Part shown: piece after piece, positions 1 to 5,321 of the stretch
How positions within the stretch are numbered: position 1 is the stretch's first letter
Layout of the letters: each line of letters begins with the position of its first letter
The notes under the pieces: model-generated
Seen by the model: only the letters and a program-made list of their open reading frames with translations
Databases searched by the model: none
What the model was told of the DNA's origin: nothing
Translations under genes and position numbers: made by a program
Assembly (NCBI GenBank): GCA_036636255.1
Contig: JAVWOV010000052.1
Coordinates: 1-5,321, forward strand
Source: CALVXC01 sp036636255
GTDB lineage: Bacteria; Bacillota_I; Bacilli_A; RF39; UBA660
Reading direction: 5' to 3'
DNA length: 5,321 nucleotides

Positions 1-14
1 TATAATTATATAAT
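1..14 (+). promoter_or_regulatory. Possible -10 elements upstream of the hydrogenase gene
   Basis: Two perfect TATAAT hexamers lie at 1-6 and 9-14, just ahead of the hydrogenase ribosome binding site (GGAGG at 19-23). Any -35 box would lie outside the window, and in DNA this AT-rich TATAAT can occur by chance. A start from the first box would leave a leader of about 17 bases, enough for the ribosome site; a start from the second would run into that site. Confidence 0.3.
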
Positions 15-30
15 AAACGGAGGTTAAAAT

Positions 31-1488
31 ATGTATAGATGCAAAAATTGTTGGCATGGAGTAGATACTGAAGATTTAAATTCTATTTTTCAATGCCCTA
101 TTTGTGGTGTAGAAAGAGAAATGTTTGAGGAAATAAAAATAACTGATAAATATAAAGGAATTGCTATTGATAAAAAAAATAAAGCCATCACCCGTATTAT
201 AGAAAAATGTATTAATTGCGGTCGTTGTAATAACGTATGTCATAATTTAGTTGGAATTAAATATGAAATAGAACAATTAAGACATCCTATTTGTGTTAAT
301 TGTGGAACATGTATTTTAAATTGTCCTACTGGTGCTATCGTGCCTAAATACGCTTTTAAAAAAGTATTCAACTTAATTAAAAATAAAAATAAAACTGTGA
401 TTATATCAGTATCACCTGCGGTAAGAGTTGCCTTAGGGGAAGAATTTGGATTAGATTATGGAAAAAATGTCGAAGGTAAAATGGTTACAGCCTTAAAAAA
501 AATAGGTTTTGACTATGTTTTTGATACTACATTTGGAGCTGATTTAACCGTAATAGAAGAAGCAAATGAATTAATAAAAAGATTAGATAAGCCCCAAAAA
601 TTACCACAATTTAGTAGTTGTTGTCCATCGTGGGTTAAGTACCTTGAAATATATCATCCAGAATTGATTAAACATTTATCAACATGTAAAAGTCCTATTG
701 GTATGCAAGGAAGTATTGTTAAAACATATTTTGCGAAAGAAAAAAAATTGAAACCACAAAATATTATTCATGTAGCTCTAACACCTTGTACAGCTAAAAA
801 AGCGGAAATAGCTTTAAATGAATCTAATACCAGTAAAAAATATTATAAAAAACCATCACTAGTAGATACTGATTATGTTATTACAACTAGTGAACTAGGA
901 CTTATGTTAAGAGAAAACAATATTGATTTTGCCAATTTATCCTCAAGTGGTTTTGATAATTTATTAAATAAAGGAAGCGGTAGTGGTTTGTTATTTGGCA
1001 ATATTGGCGGTGTAACTAACGCTGTTATTAATACTACATATCATTTGTTGACAAATGAAGATCCACACAAATTAGATATAACCTTTGAAAAAGCAAAAAA
1101 ATATGATGATGTTTTAATAACTAAAATAGTAATAAAAAATAAAACAATAGCAATAGCCGTAGTCAATGGTCTAATAGCTGCTGAAAAAATTATTCAAAAT
1201 AATGTTTATCAACAATATGATTTTATTGAAGTGATGAATTGCCAAAGTGGGTGTATTGGTGGAGGAGGACAACCATTGGGCCCTATTAATAAACAAAATA
1301 TAATCATTGAAGCAAGAAAAAAAAGTTTAAAAGCAGCAGATAAAGCCGATATAATCAGTTATTCTTATCAAAACCCTGATATTATTAGAATATATAATAA
1401 TTTTTTAGAAAAACCTGGTTCATCTTTAAGTGAAAAATTATTACATACCACATATAAAGATAAAAGCAAATTATTAAAAAATAAATAA
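31..1488 (+). CDS. Monomeric [FeFe] hydrogenase with rubredoxin-like N-terminus
   Basis: This 485-residue protein is an iron-only hydrogenase, expected in the cytoplasm, exchanging electrons between ferredoxin-type carriers and protons/H2. Residues 1-30 hold a rubredoxin-like four-cysteine site (C4, C7, C22, C25). Two [4Fe-4S] motifs follow: C60/C63/C66/C70 and C88/C91/C94/C98, only the second ending in the usual Cys-Pro. The catalytic domain starts with SPAVRVALGEEFG at 128-140. All three H-cluster loops are present: L1 SSCCPSW (195-201), L2 TPCTAKKAE (251-259) and L3 MNCQSGCIGGGGQP (402-415), so the cluster cysteines C198, C253, C404 and C408, the proton-relay cysteine C197 and K256 are kept. 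L2 has Thr251 where the usual motif has Met; I believe this occurs in the less studied group B, but cannot confirm it. GGAGG at 19-23 is 7 bases before the ATG. There is no plant-type [2Fe-2S] domain and no NADH-binding partner. No clear terminator lies before the helicase gene 58 bases on, so read-through is possible. It is HydA-type; the exact subgroup is uncertain. Confidence 0.93.
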   Translation: MYRCKNCWHGVDTEDLNSIFQCPICGVEREMFEEIKITDKYKGIAIDKKNKAITRIIEKCINCGRCNNVCHNLVGIKYEIEQLRHPICVNCGTCILNCPTGAIVPKYAFKKVFNLIKNKNKTVIISVSPAVRVALGEEFGLDYGKNVEGKMVTALKKIGFDYVFDTTFGADLTVIEEANELIKRLDKPQKLPQFSSCCPSWVKYLEIYHPELIKHLSTCKSPIGMQGSIVKTYFAKEKKLKPQNIIHVALTPCTAKKAEIALNESNTSKKYYKKPSLVDTDYVITTSELGLMLRENNIDFANLSSSGFDNLLNKGSGSGLLFGNIGGVTNAVINTTYHLLTNEDPHKLDITFEKAKKYDDVLITKIVIKNKTIAIAVVNGLIAAEKIIQNNVYQQYDFIEVMNCQSGCIGGGGQPLGPINKQNIIIEARKKSLKAADKADIISYSYQNPDIIRIYNNFLEKPGSSLSEKLLHTTYKDKSKLLKNK

Positions 1489-1546
1489 ATAACTTTTTAA
1501 ACAGGATTTAATTAATATTTGTTGTATATATTTATAGGGTGGTAGG

Positions 1547-3919
1547 ATGGAAAGGATTTATGAAAGTTATAGTATTTTTAATTATAAAGAAGAAATTATT
1601 CGAAGGGGAATTTTATTACTAAGTACTTTTTTAGAACACAATAATTTCGATCCCAAAAATAATTACCATATTATTTATATGGATATTAGTATGGAAAACC
1701 TTATTAATAATATTGCCCCAATTGTTAATAATTTAATATATATTTTATACTATTATCATTATCAATTTATTTTTATCACCAAATATTCCTTAAAAGAATT
1801 TGTTGATATTAATATTAATAATAAAACATTACACACTGATCAAAAAAAAATTATAAATAAACTATTATTAGAACAATTTATTAACTTATTAAAATTATCA
1901 TCAATTATAATTGACGATAAACATATCATTTCAAAAAATAGACAGCAATCAATTGAAAAACAAAGTAACTATCAACTAGAAACTCTAAACAGCAATCAAA
2001 TGAATACTGTGTTAAAAATAAATGGTCCCTTTCTTTTATTAGCTCCTGCTGGATCTGGTAAAACTAAAACATTAGTAAACCGTTTTATTAATTTGCTCAA
2101 TCAAGGAATTTGTGCTGAAAACATTTTAGTGCTAGCCTTTAATAAAAAAGCTCAAAAAGAAATAGAAGATCGATTACAAGCTAATTTTAATTTGACCTAC
2201 AAAGTAAAAACATTTCATTCATTTGGTAATAAACTTATTAAAGATTATTTTCATTATGATTTTGATATAACTAAACAAGATGCTATAAAAAGAATGATTT
2301 TATCCAATATCATAAAAAGAAATATATCTACCACCGAAAAAGAAAACTATTTTAAAAAAATAAGTGAAATAAAAAACACCTTATTAACAAAATCAGAACT
2401 AAATGATAAAAGTATGTGGAAAATATTTGAACAATATTTATCACAAAGTGAAACTAAGCAATTTTATGATTTTGATGATATGTTATATTTACCGATTAAA
2501 ATTCTTCTTAACAATCCATTATTACGTGAAAAAATACAAATGAAATATCAATACATCTTAATTGATGAATTTCAGGATTTAAATAAAGTTCAGTGGCTAC
2601 TTGTAAATATTCTTGCAAAACCACAAAATAATTTGTTTGTAGTTGGTGATGATGACCAAATGATATATCGTTTTAGAGGTGCAGATGATCAGTATATTTT
2701 AAATTTTAATAAATATTATCCATTTCATTTTAAAGAAGTTTTAACAATAAATTACCGCTCATATAAAAATATAGTTAAAAATGCTAAAAAATTAATAGAT
2801 TATAATAAGAAAAGAATCTATAAAGAAATAACACCTTTTAGTAATACTGACGGTAATATTAATTTAATTGTTGAAAATAGCATGAAAAATGAAGCCATTA
2901 AAATAGTTGAATACATAAAAAAATATAAAAATCAATATAATAACTATAATGATTTAGCTATTATATATCGTTATAATCAATACGGTGATTATATTAGTGT
3001 TATACTTAAAAAAAACAACATTCCTGTTAATTATAATAAGTTAGCATTTTTAAGTAGTAGTACTGGTAAATTAATTATAAATTATTTAAGTGTGATTTAT
3101 GAAACCAATCCGGCAACATATGATTTATACAGTGTTCTAACTAAACCTAATAAAAACTTGCCATATGAATATTTAAAATTGATTAAAAATTTAAATGATT
3201 TATTTGATAAGAATATAGCAAGTGATAATTTGAATAGTAAGCAAAGGGCTGCTCATGAAAAATTTGTTAGTATAATTAAAAGAGTAAGAATAAATAATCA
3301 ACATATTACTATTAGAAAAATAATCGAATTATTTGCGTTAGATCAATATTTTTTAAGTATAAATAATGTTGATGAAGAAATATCTAATAGTGAAAGTTTA
3401 AAAATTATTTTACTAATTAGTGATATTGTGGGAAATAGTAAATCTTTTTATTATTATAGTTTTTCCAAGCAAGAAAAAATGGGTAATGATACTGTCAATT
3501 TAACAACTATTCATAAAACAAAAGGTAATGAATATAAAAATGTTATTTTTTATCATGTTATAAATACAGAAAACAATAACGAAGATGAACGCAAATTATT
3601 TTATGTAGCTATTAGTAGGCCCAAGCAGCAATTACTTATAACATCAATTAGTAAAAAAATTTCGCCTTTTATAAAAGAATATTTTTTGGATAAACAATTA
3701 ATAAATTACGATAATGATTATTTAGAATTTCAAATTATTAATTATTTAAAAAATAAAATATATAAAAACGAAAAAAAATATTGTATGCAAAAAAGACTTA
3801 TAAAAATAAATGTTCTAATTGATAAATATAATCAACAAATACAAATTAAGCAACAATTAGTAAAATCTATCCAAAAATACAATAATGAAATAACTTATCG
3901 ACAAATACTAATCAATTAA
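1547..3919 (+). CDS. UvrD/PcrA-like superfamily 1A DNA helicase
   Basis: This 790-residue protein carries the full SF1A helicase motif set, so it should be an ATP-driven single-strand DNA translocase and helicase. Seen in order: Q-motif LNSNQ (147-151), Walker A APAGSGKT (166-173), motif Ia VLAFNKKAQKEI (195-206), TFHSFG (222-227), Walker B with motif II DEFQD (340-344), motif III VGDDDQMIYRFRG (366-378), motif IV INYRS (401-405), motif V TTIHKTKGNEY (653-663) and motif VI ERKLFYVAISRPK (681-693) with arginine finger R691. Residues 1-145 are an extension before the Q-motif that I do not recognise; 56-80 is strongly hydrophobic and Tyr-rich. The tail 740-790 is basic and Gln-rich, possibly coiled coil. 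No RecB-type nuclease motif is visible, so it is not AddA/RecB. The length and N-terminal extension suggest a YjcD-like or orphan UvrD paralogue rather than PcrA itself (tentative). AGGGTGG at 1536-1542 lies 4 bases before the ATG, closer than usual. The gene is visibly poorer in G+C than the hydrogenase, with long runs of Asn, Ile, Lys and Tyr codons. Confidence 0.9.
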   Translation: MERIYESYSIFNYKEEIIRRGILLLSTFLEHNNFDPKNNYHIIYMDISMENLINNIAPIVNNLIYILYYYHYQFIFITKYSLKEFVDININNKTLHTDQKKIINKLLLEQFINLLKLSSIIIDDKHIISKNRQQSIEKQSNYQLETLNSNQMNTVLKINGPFLLLAPAGSGKTKTLVNRFINLLNQGICAENILVLAFNKKAQKEIEDRLQANFNLTYKVKTFHSFGNKLIKDYFHYDFDITKQDAIKRMILSNIIKRNISTTEKENYFKKISEIKNTLLTKSELNDKSMWKIFEQYLSQSETKQFYDFDDMLYLPIKILLNNPLLREKIQMKYQYILIDEFQDLNKVQWLLVNILAKPQNNLFVVGDDDQMIYRFRGADDQYILNFNKYYPFHFKEVLTINYRSYKNIVKNAKKLIDYNKKRIYKEITPFSNTDGNINLIVENSMKNEAIKIVEYIKKYKNQYNNYNDLAIIYRYNQYGDYISVILKKNNIPVNYNKLAFLSSSTGKLIINYLSVIYETNPATYDLYSVLTKPNKNLPYEYLKLIKNLNDLFDKNIASDNLNSKQRAAHEKFVSIIKRVRINNQHITIRKIIELFALDQYFLSINNVDEEISNSESLKIILLISDIVGNSKSFYYYSFSKQEKMGNDTVNLTTIHKTKGNEYKNVIFYHVINTENNNEDERKLFYVAISRPKQQLLITSISKKISPFIKEYFLDKQLINYDNDYLEFQIINYLKNKIYKNEKKYCMQKRLIKINVLIDKYNQQIQIKQQLVKSIQKYNNEITYRQILIN

Positions 3920-4240
3920 GTTGTTTCTTTTTAAAACATTGTAAATGCACGAATAGCTACGAGTATTATAAAATCTACTAAAAGTTCTTATACTGGCATG
4001 ACTTTTTTTATATAAAAAGACGATTTTTTCTTCCTCTTCTTTGCTTATTGCGTTCCAAGAACTAGAACGATGATATTTTAAATTAACTTTACCTGTTTCT
4101 AACATATCGTGTTTTAATTTTAAAATATACTTACGATGGTATCCTGTTAACTTAGAAATTTCTTCATAAGTTAAGTTTGTTTTACTTCTTAATTTGTCAA
4201 TTATCAATAGTACGGCTGTTTCTTTATCTTTTTTCATCAT
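3908..4240 (-). CDS. Small two-HTH DNA-binding protein, like a transposase N-terminus
   Basis: This is a 110-residue protein if read from the ATG at 4240; the ATG at 4237 is equally possible. The frame opens further to GTG codons at 4249 and 4246, but these lie inside a good ribosome binding site (AAGTGGTGAT, reverse strand), so I prefer ATG. With the 4240 start, residues 24-43 form a helix-turn-helix (TYEEISKLTGYHRKYILKLK, Gly33 at the turn), a basic linker follows (55-64), then an acidic helix and a second HTH-like unit (83-105, including TRSYSCIYNVLKRN). This two-HTH layout resembles the DNA-binding N-terminus of IS-type transposases (ISNCY/IS1202-like or HTH_29/HTH_32-type), but the rve/DDE catalytic domain is absent: the stop is followed by the tail of the helicase gene. 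It could be a truncated transposase, a domesticated regulator or a standalone binding protein. It overlaps the convergent helicase by 12 bp and faces away from the lipoprotein gene. Function not established. Confidence 0.7.
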   Translation of the reverse strand: MMKKDKETAVLLIIDKLRSKTNLTYEEISKLTGYHRKYILKLKHDMLETGKVNLKYHRSSSWNAISKEEEEKIVFLYKKSHASIRTFSRFYNTRSYSCIYNVLKRNNLID

Positions 4241-4241
4241 A

Positions 4242-4251
4242 ATCACCACTT
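4242..4251 (-). promoter_or_regulatory. Ribosome binding site deciding the HTH-gene start
   Basis: On the reverse strand this reads AAGTGGTGAT, matching 8 of 10 bases of the extended Shine-Dalgarno AGGAGGTGAT. It absorbs the two upstream in-frame GTG codons and places the ATGs at 4240 and 4237 at 5 and 8 bases from the GTGG core. This is why the shorter start is preferred. Confidence 0.55.
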
Positions 4252-4253
4252 AT

Positions 4254-4283
4254 ATTATAACATAAAAAGTAATTTTTTAGCAA
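4254..4283 (-). promoter_or_regulatory. Sigma-A-type promoter for the HTH gene
   Basis: Read on the reverse strand, TTGCTA (4283-4278, four of six consensus bases) is followed after 18 bases by a perfect TATAAT (4259-4254) preceded by TGT, an extended -10 (TGnTATAAT). The expected start point is near 4247-4249, which falls within the ribosome binding site, so transcripts from here would be almost leaderless. The -35 box overlaps one copy of the TAGCAAA repeat, which would suit repression. Confidence 0.55.
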
Positions 4284-4316
4284 ACTATACACAAAAATTA
4301 ATTAATGTATAGCAAA
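4278..4316. repeat. Direct and inverted repeats in the divergent control region
   Basis: TAGCAAA occurs at 4278-4284 and 4310-4316, 32 bases (about three helical turns) apart. Nested with them is a perfect 7-bp inverted repeat, CTATACA (4285-4291) and TGTATAG (4306-4312), with 14 bases between the arms. The block overlaps the reverse-strand -35 box and lies about 75-110 bases before the lipoprotein start. The arrangement suits an operator, perhaps for the HTH protein encoded next to it, but binding is inferred only. AT-rich DNA throws up short repeats by chance. Confidence 0.4.
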
Positions 4317-4346
4317 TGTAAAAAAACGAATAAAAAAAGGTATAAA
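4317..4346 (+). promoter_or_regulatory. Weak candidate promoter for the lipoprotein gene
   Basis: TATAAA at 4341-4346 is the best -10-like box before the lipoprotein gene. The matching -35 position, TGTAAA at 4317-4322 with 18 bases between, fits only three of six consensus bases. The TSS would be near 4353, giving a leader of about 35 bases that includes the strong AAGGAGG at 4374-4380. Confidence 0.3.
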
Positions 4347-4387
4347 AGCAAAAAAGATATCCAAAATAATAACAAGGAGGAAAAATA

Positions 4388-4936
4388 ATGAAAAAATTAG
4401 TATATTTCATAATTGGTTTAGGTCTTATTACTTTAGTAGGTTGTGGTAATGTAGAAAATACGCCAACTAAGCAAGTTGAACTTTTTTTAGCGCAATATCA
4501 AAAATTAGATGCTAAGGTACTTGAAGATTTAGAAACCACAATAAGTGATCAAACATCTCTAACTGATGAGCAACGCGAAGAATATCGTGGGATGATGAAA
4601 AAACATTATCAAGATTTAAAATATGAAATTAAAGATGAAATTATTGATGGTGATAATGCTACAGTTACGGCCGAAATTGAGGTAAACGATTATGCTAAAA
4701 TATTACAAAATGCTGAAAATTATCGTAAAGAACATGAGAAAGAATTTATGGACTCAAACAGTAAATATGATGAAACAAAATTTATTGCATATCGGATGAA
4801 GAAAATGAAAGAAGTCAACGAAAAAGTTAAATACACTTTAGATCTTACTTTAACTAAAAATAATAAAGATAAATGGGTTTTAGATAATTTAACTACGGCC
4901 AATGAGCAAAAAATCAACGGAACATATAATCAGTAA
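4388..4936 (+). CDS. Small secreted lipoprotein of unknown function
   Basis: A 182-residue protein beginning with a lipoprotein signal peptide: basic MKK, a hydrophobic core (residues 4-15) and the lipobox LVGC at 16-19. Cleavage before Cys19, lipid attachment and anchoring on the outer face of the membrane are expected. The mature part (about 164 residues) is rich in Lys and Glu. It starts with a helical stretch (about 26-50), then TDEQREEYRGMMKKHYQ (59-75), strands around 76-84 and 88-99 (including GDNATVTAEIEV), a long charged helix (102-145), and closing strands at 146-156 and 160-168 (DKWVLDNL). This alternation, ending in a KW-V-D-L strand, resembles NTF2-like or DUF4878-type lipoproteins of Bacillota; that assignment is tentative and no substrate can be named. 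The start is firm: AAGGAGG at 4374-4380 lies 7 bases before ATG. It is a single-gene unit, with a divergent HTH gene upstream and a strong terminator immediately downstream. Confidence 0.85.
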   Translation: MKKLVYFIIGLGLITLVGCGNVENTPTKQVELFLAQYQKLDAKVLEDLETTISDQTSLTDEQREEYRGMMKKHYQDLKYEIKDEIIDGDNATVTAEIEVNDYAKILQNAENYRKEHEKEFMDSNSKYDETKFIAYRMKKMKEVNEKVKYTLDLTLTKNNKDKWVLDNLTTANEQKINGTYNQ

Positions 4937-4980
4937 AGAGTTGTAGATCTTATTTCTACAATTCTTTACTTTGTTTTTTG
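4932..4980 (+). terminator. Rho-independent terminator after the lipoprotein gene
   Basis: Arms 4932-4947 (AGTAAAGAGTTGTAGA) and 4955-4970 (TCTACAATTCTTTACT) pair over 16 positions with a single G-U wobble around a 7-base loop, followed by the T-rich TTGTTTTTTG (4971-4980). The stop codon TAA (4934-4936) lies inside the left arm, so the gene ends within its own terminator. Confidence 0.92.
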
Positions 4981-5016
4981 TAAAATGTATAAAAAAAGGT
5001 GAAATGCAAAGTTAAA

Positions 5017-5045
5017 TTGACCATTTCTCTTTTATAATGTATAAT
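5017..5045 (+). promoter_or_regulatory. Near-consensus sigma-A promoter with no gene after it
   Basis: TTGACC (5017-5022, five of six consensus bases) and a perfect TATAAT (5040-5045) are separated by exactly 17 bases. A second TATAAT sits at 5033-5038. This is the best promoter match in the window. The expected start is near 5052. The longest ATG frame just downstream, from 5065, is only nine codons and has no ribosome site, so the product would be an untranslated RNA or a gene beyond the window. Confidence 0.6.
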
Positions 5046-5051
5046 AACGAT

Positions 5052-5218
5052 TGTGAACGAGTTAATGGACCAAAAAAGCATCAAAAATCAATAAAATAGT
5101 GTTCAAATAACTATTTCAATGCATGCTAACGCAAGCCTTACCAAAAATAGTGTAAGACTAAGTTGACCAATCATGGTCTTGATATTTGCAGTACTAAATG
5201 TACCATTTTTGATGCTTT
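5052..5218 (+). ncRNA. Candidate structured small RNA, family unknown
   Basis: The segment lies directly behind a near-consensus promoter and has no reading frame. A 14-bp perfect closing stem (5075-5088 with 5205-5218) encloses a series of small hairpins: AAATAGT/ACTATTT (5094-5100, 5110-5116, loop 9), CTTAC/GTAAG (5137-5141, 5152-5156, plus an outer AG/CT pair across one mismatch), GACCA/TGGTC (5165-5169, 5174-5178, loop 4) and GTAC/GTAC (5191-5194, 5200-5203). That gives a multibranched fold. I do not recognise a known family; a 6S-like rod was considered, but I cannot match its central bubble. No U-tract terminator follows 5218, so the 3' end is unknown. It might instead be a decayed mobile element with terminal repeats. 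Confidence 0.35.
5075..5218. repeat. 14-bp perfect inverted repeat spanning 144 bp
   Basis: AAAGCATCAAAAAT (5075-5088) and ATTTTTGATGCTTT (5205-5218) are exact reverse complements; matching stops sharply at both ends. No clear target-site duplication flanks them, which argues mildly against an intact MITE. Inside is a 10-bp direct repeat, AAAATAGTGT at 5093-5102 and 5144-5153. Confidence 0.6.
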
Positions 5219-5309
5219 ACCTAAATTCTATATATAATTGAATGAAGCATATAATTTATCAAAATTATAGAGAGTGTAAATAAATCTGTGTAAATGGCCA
5301 GACCATGAT
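5170..5309. repeat. 10-bp inverted repeat plus shared TGATATTTG
   Basis: ATCATGGTCT (5170-5179) is the exact reverse complement of AGACCATGAT (5300-5309). In addition TGATATTTG occurs in the same direction at 5180-5188 and 5306-5314, next to or overlapping each arm. The right copy lies inside the putative insertion-sequence end, the left copy inside the candidate RNA, so the two parts may share an origin. Confidence 0.4.
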
Positions 5310-5321
5310 ATTTGAGACAAA
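5270..5321. mobile_element. Putative end of an IS256-family insertion sequence (partial)
   Basis: Starting at 5270 the sequence reads GAGAGTGTAAATAAATCTG and continues with TGTAAATGGCC to 5299, so GTGTAAAT is repeated at 5274-5281 and 5288-5295, 14 bases apart. This tandem GTGTAAA pattern (TTTACAC on the other strand) resembles, from memory, the terminal inverted repeats of IS256-type elements of Bacillota. The element would run rightwards out of the window. The transposase is not visible, so neither its orientation nor its integrity can be judged. Immediately outside is an AT-only palindrome, TATAATTT (5250-5257) with AAATTATA (5262-5269), a possible insertion target. Confidence 0.4.

Larger units (their letters stand above)
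4981..5321. other. Gene-free region: promoter, foldable segment, IS-like end
   Basis: These 341 bases contain no plausible protein gene on either strand. The first part (4981-5016) is plain AT-rich spacer after the terminator. The middle (5017-5218) carries the promoter and folded segment, 5219-5269 is AT-rich with one AT-only palindrome, and the right end looks like an insertion-sequence terminus. GACCA recurs on the + strand at 5019, 5068, 5165 and 5301, three times preceded by GTTAA- or AAGTT-like bases, as can happen in ends of IS21-type elements; that link is speculative. Confidence 0.6.

Noticed and set aside
1489..1546. Promoter or terminator between the hydrogenase and helicase genes
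   Set aside because: TATATA/TATATT boxes occur around 1525-1532, but no -35 match stands at a suitable distance, and no GC-containing stem with a T-tract is present.
1547..3919. Helicase as part of an antiphage system (for example a Gabija GajB-like partner)
   Set aside because: No OLD-family nuclease or other defence gene adjoins it; the upstream neighbour is a hydrogenase and the downstream one a small HTH protein. SF1 motifs alone do not indicate defence.
1547..3919. Helicase as an AddA/RecB recombination nuclease
   Set aside because: The protein ends about 100 residues after motif VI and shows no PD-(D/E)XK nuclease motif.
4720..4917. 65-codon reverse-strand open frame
   Set aside because: It lies wholly inside the well-supported lipoprotein gene, has no ribosome site, and its Phe/Ser/Leu-rich product is what the reverse of Lys/Glu-rich codons gives.
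31..4936. Mycoplasma-type genetic code (UGA = Trp)
   Set aside because: Tryptophans in all genes use TGG and no gene needs an in-frame TGA to be read through.
5065..5094. Small open frame starting at ATG 5065
   Set aside because: Only nine codons, no ribosome binding site, and it lies within the repeat arm.
5250..5269. Second terminator (TATAATTT/AAATTATA hairpin)
   Set aside because: The stem is made only of A-T pairs and no T-tract follows it.
4981..5321. CRISPR array or tRNA in the gene-free region
   Set aside because: Repeats are few, short and irregularly spaced, and no cloverleaf or T-loop sequence is visible.

Overview
The window is low-GC DNA that looks like a member of the Bacillota, most likely an anaerobic, Mollicutes-related or Erysipelotrichia-like member of the Bacilli. 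This is an inference from AT-rich coding sequence, strong Shine-Dalgarno sites (GGAGG, AAGGAGG), sigma-A-type TATAAT boxes and a lipoprotein with a short Gram-positive-style signal. Tryptophan is encoded by TGG in every gene and the frames stay open under the standard code, so this is not a UGA-Trp mycoplasma. An [FeFe] hydrogenase implies fermentative, anaerobic life.

Layout: (1) 31-1488 (+), a monomeric [FeFe] hydrogenase with a rubredoxin-like N-terminal site, two [4Fe-4S] motifs and the three H-cluster loops. (2) 1547-3919 (+), a complete superfamily 1A (UvrD/PcrA-like) DNA helicase with an unrecognised N-terminal extension of about 145 residues. (3) 3908-4240 (-), a small two-HTH protein resembling the DNA-binding N-terminus of a transposase without its catalytic domain; it overlaps the helicase tail to tail by 12 bp. 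(4) 4241-4387, a divergent control region with a good reverse-strand promoter and a repeat pair that could be an operator. (5) 4388-4936 (+), a small secreted lipoprotein closed by a very clear intrinsic terminator. (6) 4981-5321, 341 bases without a gene, holding a near-consensus promoter, a 14-bp long-range inverted repeat enclosing several small hairpins, and, at the right edge, what looks like one end of an IS256-type insertion sequence.

The genes do not form an obvious pathway. The hydrogenase would dispose of electrons from reduced ferredoxin as H2; its maturases (HydE, HydF, HydG) are not here. The helicase has no nuclease or defence partner in the window. The most interesting stretch is 5017-5218: a strong promoter that drives no open reading frame but leads into a foldable segment, a candidate for an undescribed small RNA. 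An alternative is that it is the remains of a mobile element. I found no tRNA, rRNA or CRISPR array.
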